64,000 bases of DNA from Mytilisepta virgata (Eukaryota; Mollusca; Bivalvia; Mytilida; Mytilidae). A program made the position numbers and the translations under genes. A model generated the notes under the pieces. The model did no database searches, was not told the origin of the DNA, and was given only the letters and a program-made list of their open reading frames with translations. The stretch's first letter is position 1. Every line of letters begins with the position of its first letter. Positions 45,814 to 56,902 of this stretch are shown in pieces. The stretch is taken from NCBI GenBank assembly GCA_028015205.1, contig CM051520.1:38577494-38641493 (forward strand), given 5' to 3'.

Positions 45814-46865
45814 TACAGACCCCGAAGACAACAGGAGACCCGGGATAATTTAATGTGACTTTTATACATAATTTTATATATGGTCTCGGCTTAAAAGGGG
45901 CGGGCCTTTCCTCTTCTCTAAATCCACCAGTGTCCATCCAATATTTCTTTTAAAACTTACCTTGTGTAAACAGTCAACCGCAGCGCACCAGTTATGAGGG
46001 AGGTAACGTACAGCGTGTTTGAACTTTTTTATTTATCGTGCTGCATTTTCCCCCATTTTATTTCTCGTGTTTTCGGTCTTTGTGCGTTTCCAGTTCTTTT
46101 TATTGGCCGTGATTCCTTATTTTACGTGTTACGGTATTGAAGATACGGAAAATTTTGATATACGTTAATTTTAGAAATACATATGTAAATTATATCAATA
46201 TTTAGTACCATCATTATTCAGTGTAATTAAGAAGTGAATATTATCTAAAACAATGTATATGTCCCCTTTCTTTTCCTCAGAACGTTGCTTATTATTCGTG
46301 ATTAGGTTTCAGCGAAGATGTTTTATTTCACGTTGTCCTTTCTCATACCCCCTCTTTAGGACCCTCATATATCGTTCTACGTAAACAAGGTCACGTGATG
46401 GGGGAGATTCATCAGACGACAGCGCCACTGATCGTCATAATGTGACATTAAATTATGCTAACTCGCATTCGTCTAAGTTCTAAGTTCTAAGTTCTAAATT
46501 CCAATATGCTGATTGCTATTCGTCTAAGTTCTAAGATCTTATTCATGTATTTTTATGGAAACGGGATATTTGATTTTTATCATTTCAGGAGTTTGACAAG
46601 CTTGAAGGTGTAAAGTTTACAGGTACAATTTTGGAAAATAAAATTAAAAAATTTAGGCATGAAAGTAGAAAAGTTACAATAAAAAATTAATAATCGGCCT
46701 GTAACAATTTAGAAATTTAATAATATAAAATAGAAATTAGATGTTTATGAAATTAGAAAATAAGATTTATCATAATACAGCTGACAATTACAATAATAGG
46801 AATAAGAATATGAATAATACAACAAGAATATATCGTTATCATTATGGCGGTAATTCCCTTCCATA

Positions 46866-47794
46866 AGTAAGGAACCAACAACCGGCTATGTTTTTTTCTC
46901 TTCCTTAAATTTTGTATTCTTCTTCTTTCAAACAAACAGAGAAAAGACAATTTCTTATATTTAGAAAAAAAATGTAAGATCTGTTGCATTTTTGTTTCAA
47001 CGATGTGAGTTTACGCTACCCAGCAAGATTTTATAAAGATTGAAGATAAATATATAATTTCCATTTTGACAAGATTGTTGAATGATCTTGATAGTCAATT
47101 TATCCGTCTGTCCGTCCACCACATTTGCATATCAAATAGTGTATCATATTGTATTGTATTGTCCGTATTACCGATTTCATTGTGAAATTTCTCAAAACGG
47201 CATACACCCACTCCAATGAAAGACCTTTTTCACAATCTGAAAGGGTAAGATGTGACAAGAAACTACATAAACATGTCTTGCATGATTGTTCCTGCTTAAC
47301 AAAAAACACTGACTTCCGTTTATCTGTAAATCAAAGGCCGAATTTATCGGAAGTGGAACTGGTTCTAGAGAATGCTGTTCCGTAGAAAAAATTCTTTAAC
47401 CGAAATTGTAATTTGAATTGACACGATAAAATACTATTTTGAAATGGGAATACATGTAGCTAGACGTAGGAATCAAAAGGTTTATTCATATTTTGAAGTG
47501 AAACACAGAATAAATGCGATTCTGTCGAATCTTTGCCATCTACAACATAAATTTACGTTTTCTGTTATTCATTTCAAGTCGTATGACACTCTCCGATTTT
47601 CTTCATTAGGATTAAAATTTCTGCAAACATAATTGTTCATCTTATTAAGGCGTAGACAAAACATTTAATCACACACAGAATGGCATAAAAATGAATAAAA
47701 ATGCTTTATATAGTAACGAAAATCTATGAAAAAATACACAGTATAACACAAGCACTTCCGTAACGTCGTATGAAAACGTTGACGTTACACCAAG
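46866..47794. other. Intergenic, no gene seen
   Basis: Overlapping ORFs of 62-78 residues on both strands (47100-47632) show no recognisable domain. Confidence 0.4.
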
Positions 47795-47992
47795 ATGGGA
47801 CAAAATGTCGACCCACCTTCCTTATGTGATTTCTCGGAAACTACAAAAGAATACATGCTAAAACTTTGTAAGCTTATTCTACCTGATCAGTACAAAGCTT
47901 TAGTAGGTTTAGTTTTTACTTTCATCGACTTTTTTATTTTTTCATACTGTACCCCTTTGATGGGCGCTTTAACTGAGAAGTGGTGTAACTAG
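47795..47992 (+). CDS. Unrecognised 65-residue ORF, one hydrophobic segment
   Basis: It starts MGQNVDPPSLCDFSETTKEY and contains a likely membrane segment, ALVGLVFTFIDFFIFSYC. The 60 bases upstream have several CG dinucleotides, as some 5' untranslated regions do. It could be a first exon or chance. No neighbour supports it. Confidence 0.2.
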   Translation: MGQNVDPPSLCDFSETTKEYMLKLCKLILPDQYKALVGLVFTFIDFFIFSYCTPLMGALTEKWCN

Positions 47993-48271
47993 TACTAGTA
48001 CTAGAAATGTAAATAAAAACAAATATAATAGTAATTCAACAGCGGAATATACATGATATTATATATTCCTTATAACAAAAAGGAATAATACTTTCTTGAT
48101 GGTTCAATAGAAAAAGTGATGAAATTTAAATATTTATGGAACGTACGGTCATTAGATACATTATATACCAGACGGGGGGGGCTGGAATTTTTTTGTACTA
48201 TTATCAGTTGGAGAAATTGCCCCCTGTATCTTAATAATTAATTTAGATCACCCCCATCCTCTCTCTAACTT

Positions 48272-48676
48272 TTATTTTACCGGCCCATCCCATGCAGTCA
48301 GACAATCAGGAATTTTTTTAACTTCAGCTGTATTGAAATTGCTAGTGGTTAGCAACATTTTTGCACACTGTTTGTCATATTCCGTGTCCATTGATCTTAC
48401 TATTTTCGTAAGTGTGTCTTCACTAACATCACTGCTAAGTGCGTAGTTACTTTTGTTTGACATAGAAAATGCAAAATTTTGTATAATTTTTTCAACTGGA
48501 AGATACGGTAATCGTAATGATATGTACGTAATGTTTTCAACAGGGTGCTTGAAATAACAGCACAGTAGGCCTTTGCTTGAGTCCATAAGTCTATCACGGA
48601 AACCTGTTTTGTCAGGCATGAGCTCGAAAAAACTACAGTATATTTCAAATGCTTCTTGAATGACGCGTATATGCAT
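48272..48676 (-). CDS. Unrecognised 134-residue ORF, start inside a hairpin
   Basis: Minus-strand ORF MHIRVIQEAFEIYCSFFELM... ending CLTAWDGPVK. It has protein-like composition and is the longest open frame within several kilobases. Its first codons lie in the left arm of the 41-bp perfect inverted repeat (48627-48748). I do not recognise a family. It may be a terminal fragment of a mobile-element gene. Confidence 0.35.
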   Translation of the reverse strand: MHIRVIQEAFEIYCSFFELMPDKTGFRDRLMDSSKGLLCCYFKHPVENITYISLRLPYLPVEKIIQNFAFSMSNKSNYALSSDVSEDTLTKIVRSMDTEYDKQCAKMLLTTSNFNTAEVKKIPDCLTAWDGPVK

Positions 48677-48748
48677 ATACTAAAATCGATATTTATGACC
48701 TTGATTCCGCGTCATTCAAGAAGCATTTGAAATATACTGTAGTTTTTT
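48627..48748. repeat. 41-bp perfect inverted repeat, 40-bp loop
   Basis: 48627-48667 (aaaaaactacagtatatttc... to gacgcg) is the exact inverse of 48708-48748. The loop includes tatatgcatata. The arm copies coding-like sequence of the adjacent ORF. Confidence 0.93.
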
Positions 48749-49298
48749 ATCAGCTTATATTATATTCTGTGAAGATCCTGATATATTAAACTTTAATTTG
48801 TTACAGATTGACTGAGTGGGAAGTTTTTAACGTCCTTGACTACCTATTTAGGTCTCGCACAGATAATCGTGGTTTATTTATTTATAGTGAATGTTTTCTG
48901 TCATGTAACTGCCGTTGTCTACAATTTTCTGTCAATCAAATAACTTAAATTCTTCCCTCTTTAATATTTTTTGTTACTCTGTTACTGTATTTCCACTTAG
49001 AGGGCCTGTTAATTGGCTAATAAACATTATCTTATCTTATCTACCATTAATAAAAAAAACTATGTTGCAGTATTTGTATTTATGTATTTCTTGTGACTTG
49101 GATGTTAGGCTTCTCCAGCATGCTGTTTTGCTGAGACGTTTAAATTGTGCTCCGTTCCATGGGTTGATGGGACAAATATCAATGAAACAAAAACATAGCC
49201 ACTGGAATCAAAAACATTTTTCAATTCAAATATATAAGTTGTATTTTACCATTAAGCATTCATTTACATATTAATATACATATTAATATAAAAAGTCA

Positions 49299-49366
49299 GG
49301 GCGAGGAATCGGGGCGACCGGATTCAGGGCGAAACATGTATTAGGACGAACGTGAATTAGGGCGAA
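49299..49366 (+). repeat. Five spaced GGGCGA motifs upstream of the putative elongin B start
   Basis: gggcga (or ggacga) occurs at about 49299, 49313, 49327, 49343 and 49360, with gaat/gatt before several of them. The spacing is 14-17 bases. This could be a short minisatellite or a promoter-proximal GC-box-like cluster. Confidence 0.5.
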
Positions 49367-49377
49367 CAAACCCTGTC

Positions 49378-49426
49378 TCCCAGAATGCGCTGTTTGTTGA
49401 CTCCATAACGAGGAATACAGAAAATG
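49378..49426 (+). promoter_or_regulatory. ELOB: CCCAGAATGC promoter motif and candidate first exon of elongin B
   Basis: tcccagaatgc at 49378-49388 matches the 3' half of the vertebrate ZNF143/THAP11 promoter site (ACTACAATTCCCAGAATGC, recalled). Thirty-five bases on, aaaatg ends at 49426 and is followed by gtgggt, a usable splice donor. Elongin B exon 2 begins in phase directly after an initiator Met, so an exon ending in ATG is what the gene needs. The link across a 7.5-kb intron is an inference. Confidence 0.4.
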
Positions 49427-49792
49427 GTGGGTCATTTCATTCCTAGTCGTATCTTGACCTAAACATATCAGTCACTAGATTTATTCATAGAAAATGACTG
49501 AAAATAACTGGAATTTTAGTGTACTTTATATATAGATAGATTACATATCGATCCAGCTTCCTGATTTCCCGAAATCGAATGGTGTGTTGTTACTATGGCC
49601 GGTCTGTTAAAATTTCACTTCAAAAGTGAGAACTTTTACCCTTAGTACCAGACTTTGTTAAGCAGTTTACGGGTCCTTGTTGTTAGTTCAGGCTATGCAT
49701 GTGACTGAGGTTTAAGATCAAACTTGCAGATATGAACAATTCGTGACCTTTCATAATATTTATGGGATTTTGTTATACATGCTTTACACTGT

Positions 49793-52426
49793 ATCAAGAC
49801 AGTTCGGTACTGGGACAATACGGTACCTGGACATTTTGGTACTTAAATTTGGACAATTCGGTACCGTATATAAAATAATATGCGAGCAAAGCTTGCTCTG
49901 TAGTGTATAGCCATAGGATTTCAGATTTGGATATCGTTCTAGTTTCATCTATCTATTTTTTTTCTGCAAGATGGTGGCTTTCAAATTATATCGAACTACT
50001 TTCTGTGAGAAAACGTTTGATTTTCTAACATTATTTATTTTTTTTAAAAAGTTTAAGTCAATAAAATATTTAGAAATAAACATTAAGTGTCGTGAAATTA
50101 AAAATTAAAAACCCTACGCTTTGCAGGTCACACATGTTTCATAATTAATAAATTTAATCACATGAAAGGTGCATTTAATGAAAACAATTTGAAAATTTTC
50201 TTTGATAATTATCACAAATTTATCATTGATCTTCCGTACTATCAAAACAAACTTCCAAAGAATAAAGTTGGCATATACAAGCTGAAGTCTTGTTTTGAAA
50301 AAAATAGCAGAAGCTGAGGCCAAAATAAAAAGATTGTATGTTTGCCCAAACGCGGCCGACCCAAAAAAAAACCCGCCGACTCAAATTCTTTTTTTGCCGT
50401 TTTTTTTAAGAATTTTTTTTCGGATTTTTTTCCGTGTCCGCTTCGTCATCGTATAAAACTTAATGTTCGTCGTCTTTGCGTTTGAAAGTAACTGTGAATA
50501 AGATTAAAAGAAAGCGTGTAAGAGACGCAGTTAATCGATATTCGATATTCTCGGTTTTTATCTACTGATTTAACGAACGTAAAGAAGTAAAACATGTAAA
50601 AATGGCTAATTCTGTTAGATACCTCCTAACTGAGAGTGTTATATGCTTAAAAAAGGCTAAAAACATTAAAAAGTTTAAGTCTGCAAAAAACACAAGCAAA
50701 AATGCTTCTTGAGTTGGATAAACAATTCATACTGAACTTGTCGTCAGGAAAATTGACAGACATTGAAACCTTGATGTTACAAAAGGGACTAAATCTTGTC
50801 CCTATTTGTGAAACATCGGAAAAACAAATAATGAAAGACTTTGGGATATTTGAAAGAAAACTGAGATAATCATATTTCTTTCCTAATAATCCTAACATTT
50901 CAATGAAAATAGCAAATTGGAATTATCAAAATACAAACAAACCAATCTTTCCTAAAAAGAAAGTGACGCTCTTGCAAAACGCATCACTGTTATCCAAAAT
51001 ACATCGGATTGCATTTGTGAATATATTAAACGATACAGCAGTTAATATATTCTCTAATTTAAAAATGAATGGAAGTAAATACAAATGTCTTCTAATGATA
51101 TATGGTTAATATAGATAACCATGAAACTATCAATTCCAATGTATGCCTAAAGGGCGATCAATTATAACGGTCCATCAACAAGTTGTAGGACCACCTGCAA
51201 GTTACGATTAGACACTTCCCTGTAAAATCGTAAGTACAATAAGGGGTTAATAAATAATTGTCAATGCAAACAACATGTGAAAAAGAGACACATGAAATGC
51301 TGTACGCAATAAATACTGCTAATATATCTTTAAAATAGTATATATTTAAAAGATTTATTGAAAAATCCAAATAAATAAATAAATAAAAAAAAGAAAAAAC
51401 ACAAAGGGCGCCTCTGAAGAGGGTTTCCCTAGGACAAATTTCCTGAAAAAACCTGAAACGTTGAATACAGTAGCACGTTATCAATGTAAGGCCAGGGATA
51501 TGATTCATACCAGAAATAGGTGGATAACGGATCAATATCTTTAATAAATTCATGGCTTTTGATTGTCTCTACAAAGGTTTGACGGAATAAAAGATATACT
51601 CATTGTTTTAATATCTTCATGCAAATTCTGATAAAAAAAAAAGAATTTGCCTACCTACCTACCCACACCCAGTCATCATGGGTCGGGTTTGGGCAAACTG
51701 AAATATTTTTTATTGTGGCCTGAGGAATGGTATTAAAATGGGAACTTTGGAGTCATTGGTTTCATTACCACAATGTCAGACAACATGTACCAAATATGTA
51801 CGATACAGACAAGAAGCTGTTGAGTATGACTGATGTTCCAGATGGCAACGCAGAACTTGTAATACTGGTATTCCTAGAGCCCAGTACTTACATGCCGTAA
51901 ACAGGTACATAGACAGATATTTCAGCAGGCTGTCTCCTAAAGGAATGTGCCAGTGTGTATGGTCCGCCTGCTCAGTAGTGCTCACTAGTATATCTTTGTA
52001 CAATGTATATGATACTGAACTTAACTTTAGTGCTTTAATTGTTTCCATTATCTTTCCTTAGAAACTATTAATATAGTGCTTTAATGGTTTCATAGGTTAA
52101 TCTCATTGTTCTTTGTTATTAATCTTTTTTTGTTAATTGAAAAATGAAGTAAGTAATAAAATGAAATTAATAAAACTAAATAGTGTTATCATTCATAGTT
52201 AATTAAATAGTATACAAAACACATGAAAAGATACCAAACAAACAAACAAATACAAATAACAAAATAAAAAACAAACGAAACAAATAAAGAACAGCAAAAC
52301 ATATCCAGTTTCATAGTACCGAATTGTCCATATTTGGGTCCTGAAATGTCCTAATACCGAAATGTTCAAGTACTGAACTATCCAAATTGGTACCGAAATG
52401 ACTCTGTATCGAACTGTCTAGAATTC
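49793..52426. mobile_element. 2.6-kb element with inverted ends and an 11-bp target duplication
   Basis: ctttacactgt stands at 49782-49792 and again at 52427-52437. Just inside, the left end reads agacagttcggtactgggac and the right end, inverted, agacagttcgatacagagtc. Both ends carry spaced ggacaattcggtac-type motifs (49795-49866 and 52314-52424). The interior has minus ORFs at 51158-51553 and 51776-52048 without recognisable domains, and a plus-strand relic at 50702-50869. Duplications of 9-11 bp occur in Mutator-like elements; the family is not proven. Confidence 0.6.
50702..50869 (+). pseudogene. Fragment resembling a Penelope-like element ORF
   Basis: A 55-residue frame with FILNLSSGKLTDIETLMLQK, GLNLVP, and FGIFERKLR. 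The pattern of an LSS-x-LT-x-E block, a KGL motif and a xRKLR motif recalls the region upstream of the RT in Penelope-like and related retroelements. This is by memory only. Stops follow immediately and no RT core is present. Confidence 0.35.
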
Positions 52427-52789
52427 CTTTACACTGTCTTTAATATTAATAATATTGTAATATGTATATGTATAATTTCACTGTTTGGATCATGCCTCTT
52501 ATGTGCTCTTTCTAATAAAAAATATTGAATTGAATATTTCATCTGGGTACCCAACAGTTTTTTTTCTTTGCTGTTGAATTGATTCTTGCAATAACAAACC
52601 TACTGTAGCTATCTGCATTTTGTTTGTTACATAGGGGAAATTTGGGATATTATTTTTGATCAGTTATGGTCATTGTGTTTTGAATACACTAGGCTAAATT
52701 ACCTGTGTTCAAATTATCCTTGTGGTATGGGTTTTCGTCCTATATCATGTATATAAAATATGTACAAAATGTATTAAGACAGAAGCACA

Positions 52790-53648
52790 AGTAATATCTG
52801 ACCCTGTTTTAATACAAAGAGGTGTGAAATAAGGGGATAATTTGATTTCTTTGCTGTTCAATATATACATTAATGACATCCCTGATATATTTGATAAAAA
52901 CTGTTGCTCAGTTCTTCTAGAAAAAATGTCATTTAACTGCCTCATGTTTGCTGATGTCAGTGATGATATTTTATCATCAGAAACTTCTGAGGAATTACAG
53001 AATTCTTCGAATAAATTAAATGAGTACTGTAAAAATTGGCAAATTTCAATAAATAATAAAAAATCAAAAGTAATGATATTCCAACAAAAGAACATTTTAG
53101 ATAATAAACATGATTTCGATTTAAATGAATGTAAATTATAAAAAGTATTGAAATATAATGAATATCTTGGAAATATCATTGAAACATCTGGAAAATTCCA
53201 TTCCACACATATAGAATTATTAAAAAAGCTAATAAAGTTATGTTTTCCATGTTTAAATATCTTAGCCCTTTAGAAAATATTAATGTCAATATTCATAAAA
53301 AAAAAACTGTTTGAAACTTTAATAAGACCTATTCTGATGTATAATTCAGAAGTATGGTATATGAATTTTTACTAGAAAATTATGAAAGCTTCTCGGAGAG
53401 CAAAATATAATAATGATACTAGATTTGATATAATGTCTTTAATAGACACCAGTTTATTAGAAAAAAGTAACTTAAAATTCTGTAAATATACTCTTGGCCG
53501 AAACAAACAGTCAGTTAATATTCCAGCCAAAGCTGAATTAGCCCAGTATCCAATTGATACATTTATTAAATTACAAGCTATTAAATATATATGTAGATTC
53601 ATGAGTGGAGATAAAATGTATTTTGGAAGATTGAAACATAAAGTTTAG
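52790..53648 (+). pseudogene. Degenerate LINE reverse transcriptase fragment
   Basis: The frame pieces read RGVK, stop, GDNLISLLFNIYINDIPDIF, then CLMFADVSDDILSSETSEEL where YADD is expected, then NNKKSKVMIF and YNEYLGNIIETSGKF. After further stops, SNLKFCKYTLGRNKQSVNIP occurs at about 53460. It corresponds to the same part of RT as the LINE at 36215-37577, but with stops, shifts and a lost catalytic box. It is much older. Confidence 0.8.
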
Positions 53649-54955
53649 AGAAAAATATACCTTAAGATAAAAATCCACAAAAAGGGAAAGGAGAATCTCT
53701 AAATATTAATTCTCATTAAAAAAATAATATGCAAAGTGCAGTTTATTCTAGTTTTTGAAAGGTACACTATTTTATACGGTATGAAATAAAAGAAAAAATA
53801 AGGTAAAGGAGAGAGCACAAGGATTAGTAATAGAATAAATGTATTATTTTTGATTTTATTACTTGACCCAATTTATTTTGTTGCTTCCATCCTGGATCCA
53901 TCTAATTTGACTCTCAAGAAGTTTGTTTGGGTATTTTCAACAAGCATCAATATTGTCAATTATTAGATTGACAAAGCATATAAATTATCTGAACAGTGTT
54001 TGATGCTAATATCGACAATCTTGCAGCATGAGAAATTCCTGTGGAGGGAAGGCCGACCATTCATTTGACTTGAAGGATTGGTTTTGGATGACGAAGTCTT
54101 GTATTTATATTCAAGAACAAGACATATCAATATTTTTTGTAATGATTAATATTATTTGTTATTGAACGTTTTCCTAATGAAGTTACATGTTTTATATTTA
54201 CAGTTCTCACTTATTCTCGGCAAAAACAAGTATTTTCGTTTGCCGTAATTTTTTATAAAACTACATGTATCTTCAATTTTTTTCTATTTAAGAAGTACAC
54301 AGTAAAACATCAATATGGCATACAAGTTATTTTTCCAAATTGTATTGATTGAAGATTTTATCGTACTGTCATATACTTTCCCGCCAGTTTTTGCACCAGA
54401 ATTTTGTGGTTTTGTCACAGGTACATAATGTGACACTTGTCAATTCATGTTACAAATCATTGATATACCAGGCCTTCCTTGTTAAAGGTATAAACAATCC
54501 AGTTCATAATACCTTGACCTGTTACTTCAAACAATATACCGCGGTCAAGATTATTGTCCATCATTGTCTAGTCTACAGGATGACCCATTTATTTTGCTGA
54601 CACCGATGTTAGACGAATCTGTTATTACGAACATAAAAAAACTCCTGACTGCATAGGAAATTATATAGTTATGAAAAGGATTGAAATTAAATTAATAACT
54701 CCGGAATTAAAGAAAACATAACGTTAATTTTCAACCCGTTTTATTATATCGATCTGCTGAATGTCCACCGTGTTTTTCCACAGTCAAAACGAACTTTGAC
54801 CTGATAACAGATGCCCACGTTCAACGAGGTCAATAATCAGCCAACTTGGACCGGACAGTTGGTAGGCAATTGTCAAAAAACATGGGCATTGAGCAATCCG
54901 TTATACTTGAACTGTATCTATGATATTTCACCACTACAGTCTTCTTGTAAAGTAG
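53649..54955. other. No gene seen
   Basis: AT-rich sequence, probably within the large first intron of elongin B if the candidate first exon is right. The ORF at 54349-54600 is not recognisable. Confidence 0.4.
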
Positions 54956-54959
54956 TGTT

Positions 54960-55740
54960 CAGTTCAGCAACACTTGGGTCGCTATGACCTAGATTTCATG
55001 CTTCAGTGACTTTCGTTAAGTTTTGCGTTTAGGTTCATTTCTCAGAAACCTATAGTAATATATCAATGATATTTCACCACTACAGTCTTTTACATAGTAC
55101 AACTCATTTCAGCAACACTTGGGTCGCTATGACCTACATTTCATGCCTCAGTGACTTTGGTTAAGTTTTGCGTTTAGGTTCATTTCTCAGAAACCTATAG
55201 TAATATTTCAATGATATTTTACCACTACAGTCCTCTTGTATAGTACAACGCAGTTCAGCAACACTTGGGTCGCTATGACCCACATTTCATGCTTCAGTGA
55301 CTTTGGTTAAGTTTTGCATTTAGCATGTTTAGGTTCATTTCTCAGAGACCTATAGTAATATATCAATGATATTTCACCACTCCAGTCCTCTTGTATAGTA
55401 CAACATAGTTCAGCAACACTTGGGCCGCTATGACCTACATTTCATGCTTCAGTGACTTTGGTTAAGTTTTGCGTGTAGGTTAATTTCTCAGAAATCTATA
55501 GTAATATATCAAGGATATTTCACCACTAGAGTCCTTTTGTACAGAACAACGCAGTTCAGCAACACTTGGGTCGCTATGACCTACATTTCATGCTTGAATA
55601 TTATGGTAATATATCAATCATTTTTCACCACTATAGTATAGTACTACGATATTCAGCAATATTTGGGTCACATTGACCTACATTTCATGGTTGAATGACT
55701 GCTTAAGGTTTATGTTTAGGTCCATTTCCTCATATTTCTC
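54960..55740 (+). repeat. 146-bp tandem array, about 5.5 copies
   Basis: The cue cagcaacacttgggtcgcta starts units at 54965, 55110, 55256, 55411 and 55557, with a shortened one near 55653. Steps are 145, 146, 155 and 146, then 96. The 155 step carries an extra 10 bases (tagcatgttt). The unit is the cleaner form of the module in the composite repeats at 640-1760 and 9420-11430. The following 55741-56902 holds nothing recognisable. Confidence 0.85.
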
Positions 55741-56902
55741 ACATTTGAAAAAGTCTGGGTTTTTTTAATCTGCTCATTAGAACATATAATGAAAGAAAAT
55801 ATTGCAATATTTCAATAGATTTATGATACATTTCATGATACTTTTTAGTATGATCCACTGAGTTAGAAATTGCTTTGAAAACATAAAATTTACATATTTA
55901 ACCAGTGCTGTTCTCTCTAATGGTTATTAACATAGGATCATTTTCAATGGAACTCCTATACAAATTTAAATCATCCGGGCATAATCTAGAAAGAGAACTG
56001 AGCCAAAACTTAATTTATTAATTTGGGGGCGGAGTTTTTTTATATGGTAAAATTCCCAAAAGGTCGATTTTATGGAAAAGGCTCGAAATTTCCGTATTGT
56101 GAAGGTTTAAGGTAGGATGTCCTAAATCTGCTAAATTACGGATTTTCATGAAATTATACGTGTAGAATAATTGAAATAGATCCAAAAAAATAAACAAAAA
56201 ATTATATTTAGCTTTTATATTGCTTCAATAAGGTTGATTTAAAATAAAAAGTGCCAAAAATAATTAATAATTTCACTTTAAATCGTCAATTCTCAAAAAC
56301 TAATCCCTAGAATTTTGTATAAAAAGGATATGTTATTGCTGTAAACTTTTTAATTTCAATGATACTAAATAAACATAGGGTCACCAGCTTTGTGTTGGTT
56401 TTGGAAATCATTTAACTATACGTCTTGTCGGTAAAACACTAAAAAATCTATATTTTTTGTTGTGACGACTTTACGTTCATTTTGGCTTTATGGTGCTTAT
56501 TTTCACTCTTCATATAGTAATAAATCTAATATACAAAAAAAAAAAAAACAAATCTGGTGACCCCTAATATATTTTATATCAATAAAAAGAGAATCCTTTT
56601 CCTACAAATTATTTACTTTGTCTGCAAAAGTAACCGGAGAAGGCTGCAATTATTTACCTCCATTTTGGATAGATTGATATCATTGAAAGTCTATTGAATA
56701 AACATTTTTTTTATGAAAACCTAAATAGTATATAAATGCGTTGTTTCTTGACTCACTAAAATAAAATTCTTACCAATAACCCCAGTGTTTCCAAGGTTAC
56801 ATTAATGTTAGAATCTTAGTTAACCTGGAGTTGCTACCTCATATGTTTATTAAATGGAGCTGACCATCAGGCATTGCAAGAAAATATTGAAATTTATTGT
56901 AG

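Larger units (their letters stand above)
43095..46865. repeat. 3.8-kb imperfect palindrome (foldback element), arms about 1.5 kb
   Basis: The outer ends tatggaagggaattaccgcc (left) and ggcggtaattcccttccata (right) pair. Arms match nearly throughout: ttagaacttagacgaatagc near 43430 against gctattcgtctaagttctaa near 46515; gtaacacgtaaaataacgaa near 44487 against ttattttacgtgttac near 46120; ccgtctgtctgtctg near 45150 against cagacagacagacagacgg near 45430. The centre is near 45300, with a loop of about 45 bp. The left arm is 0.67 kb longer because of a MITE. No gene is inside; ORFs at 44559, 44957, 45389 and 46753 are arm sequence. Confidence 0.92.

Noticed and set aside
43095..46865. Endogenous virus or LTR element
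   Set aside because: The long repeats are inverted, not direct, and no gag, pol or capsid-like reading frame lies between them.
48400..48648. 82-residue minus-strand ORF
   Set aside because: It overlaps the longer 134-residue frame and has poorer composition.
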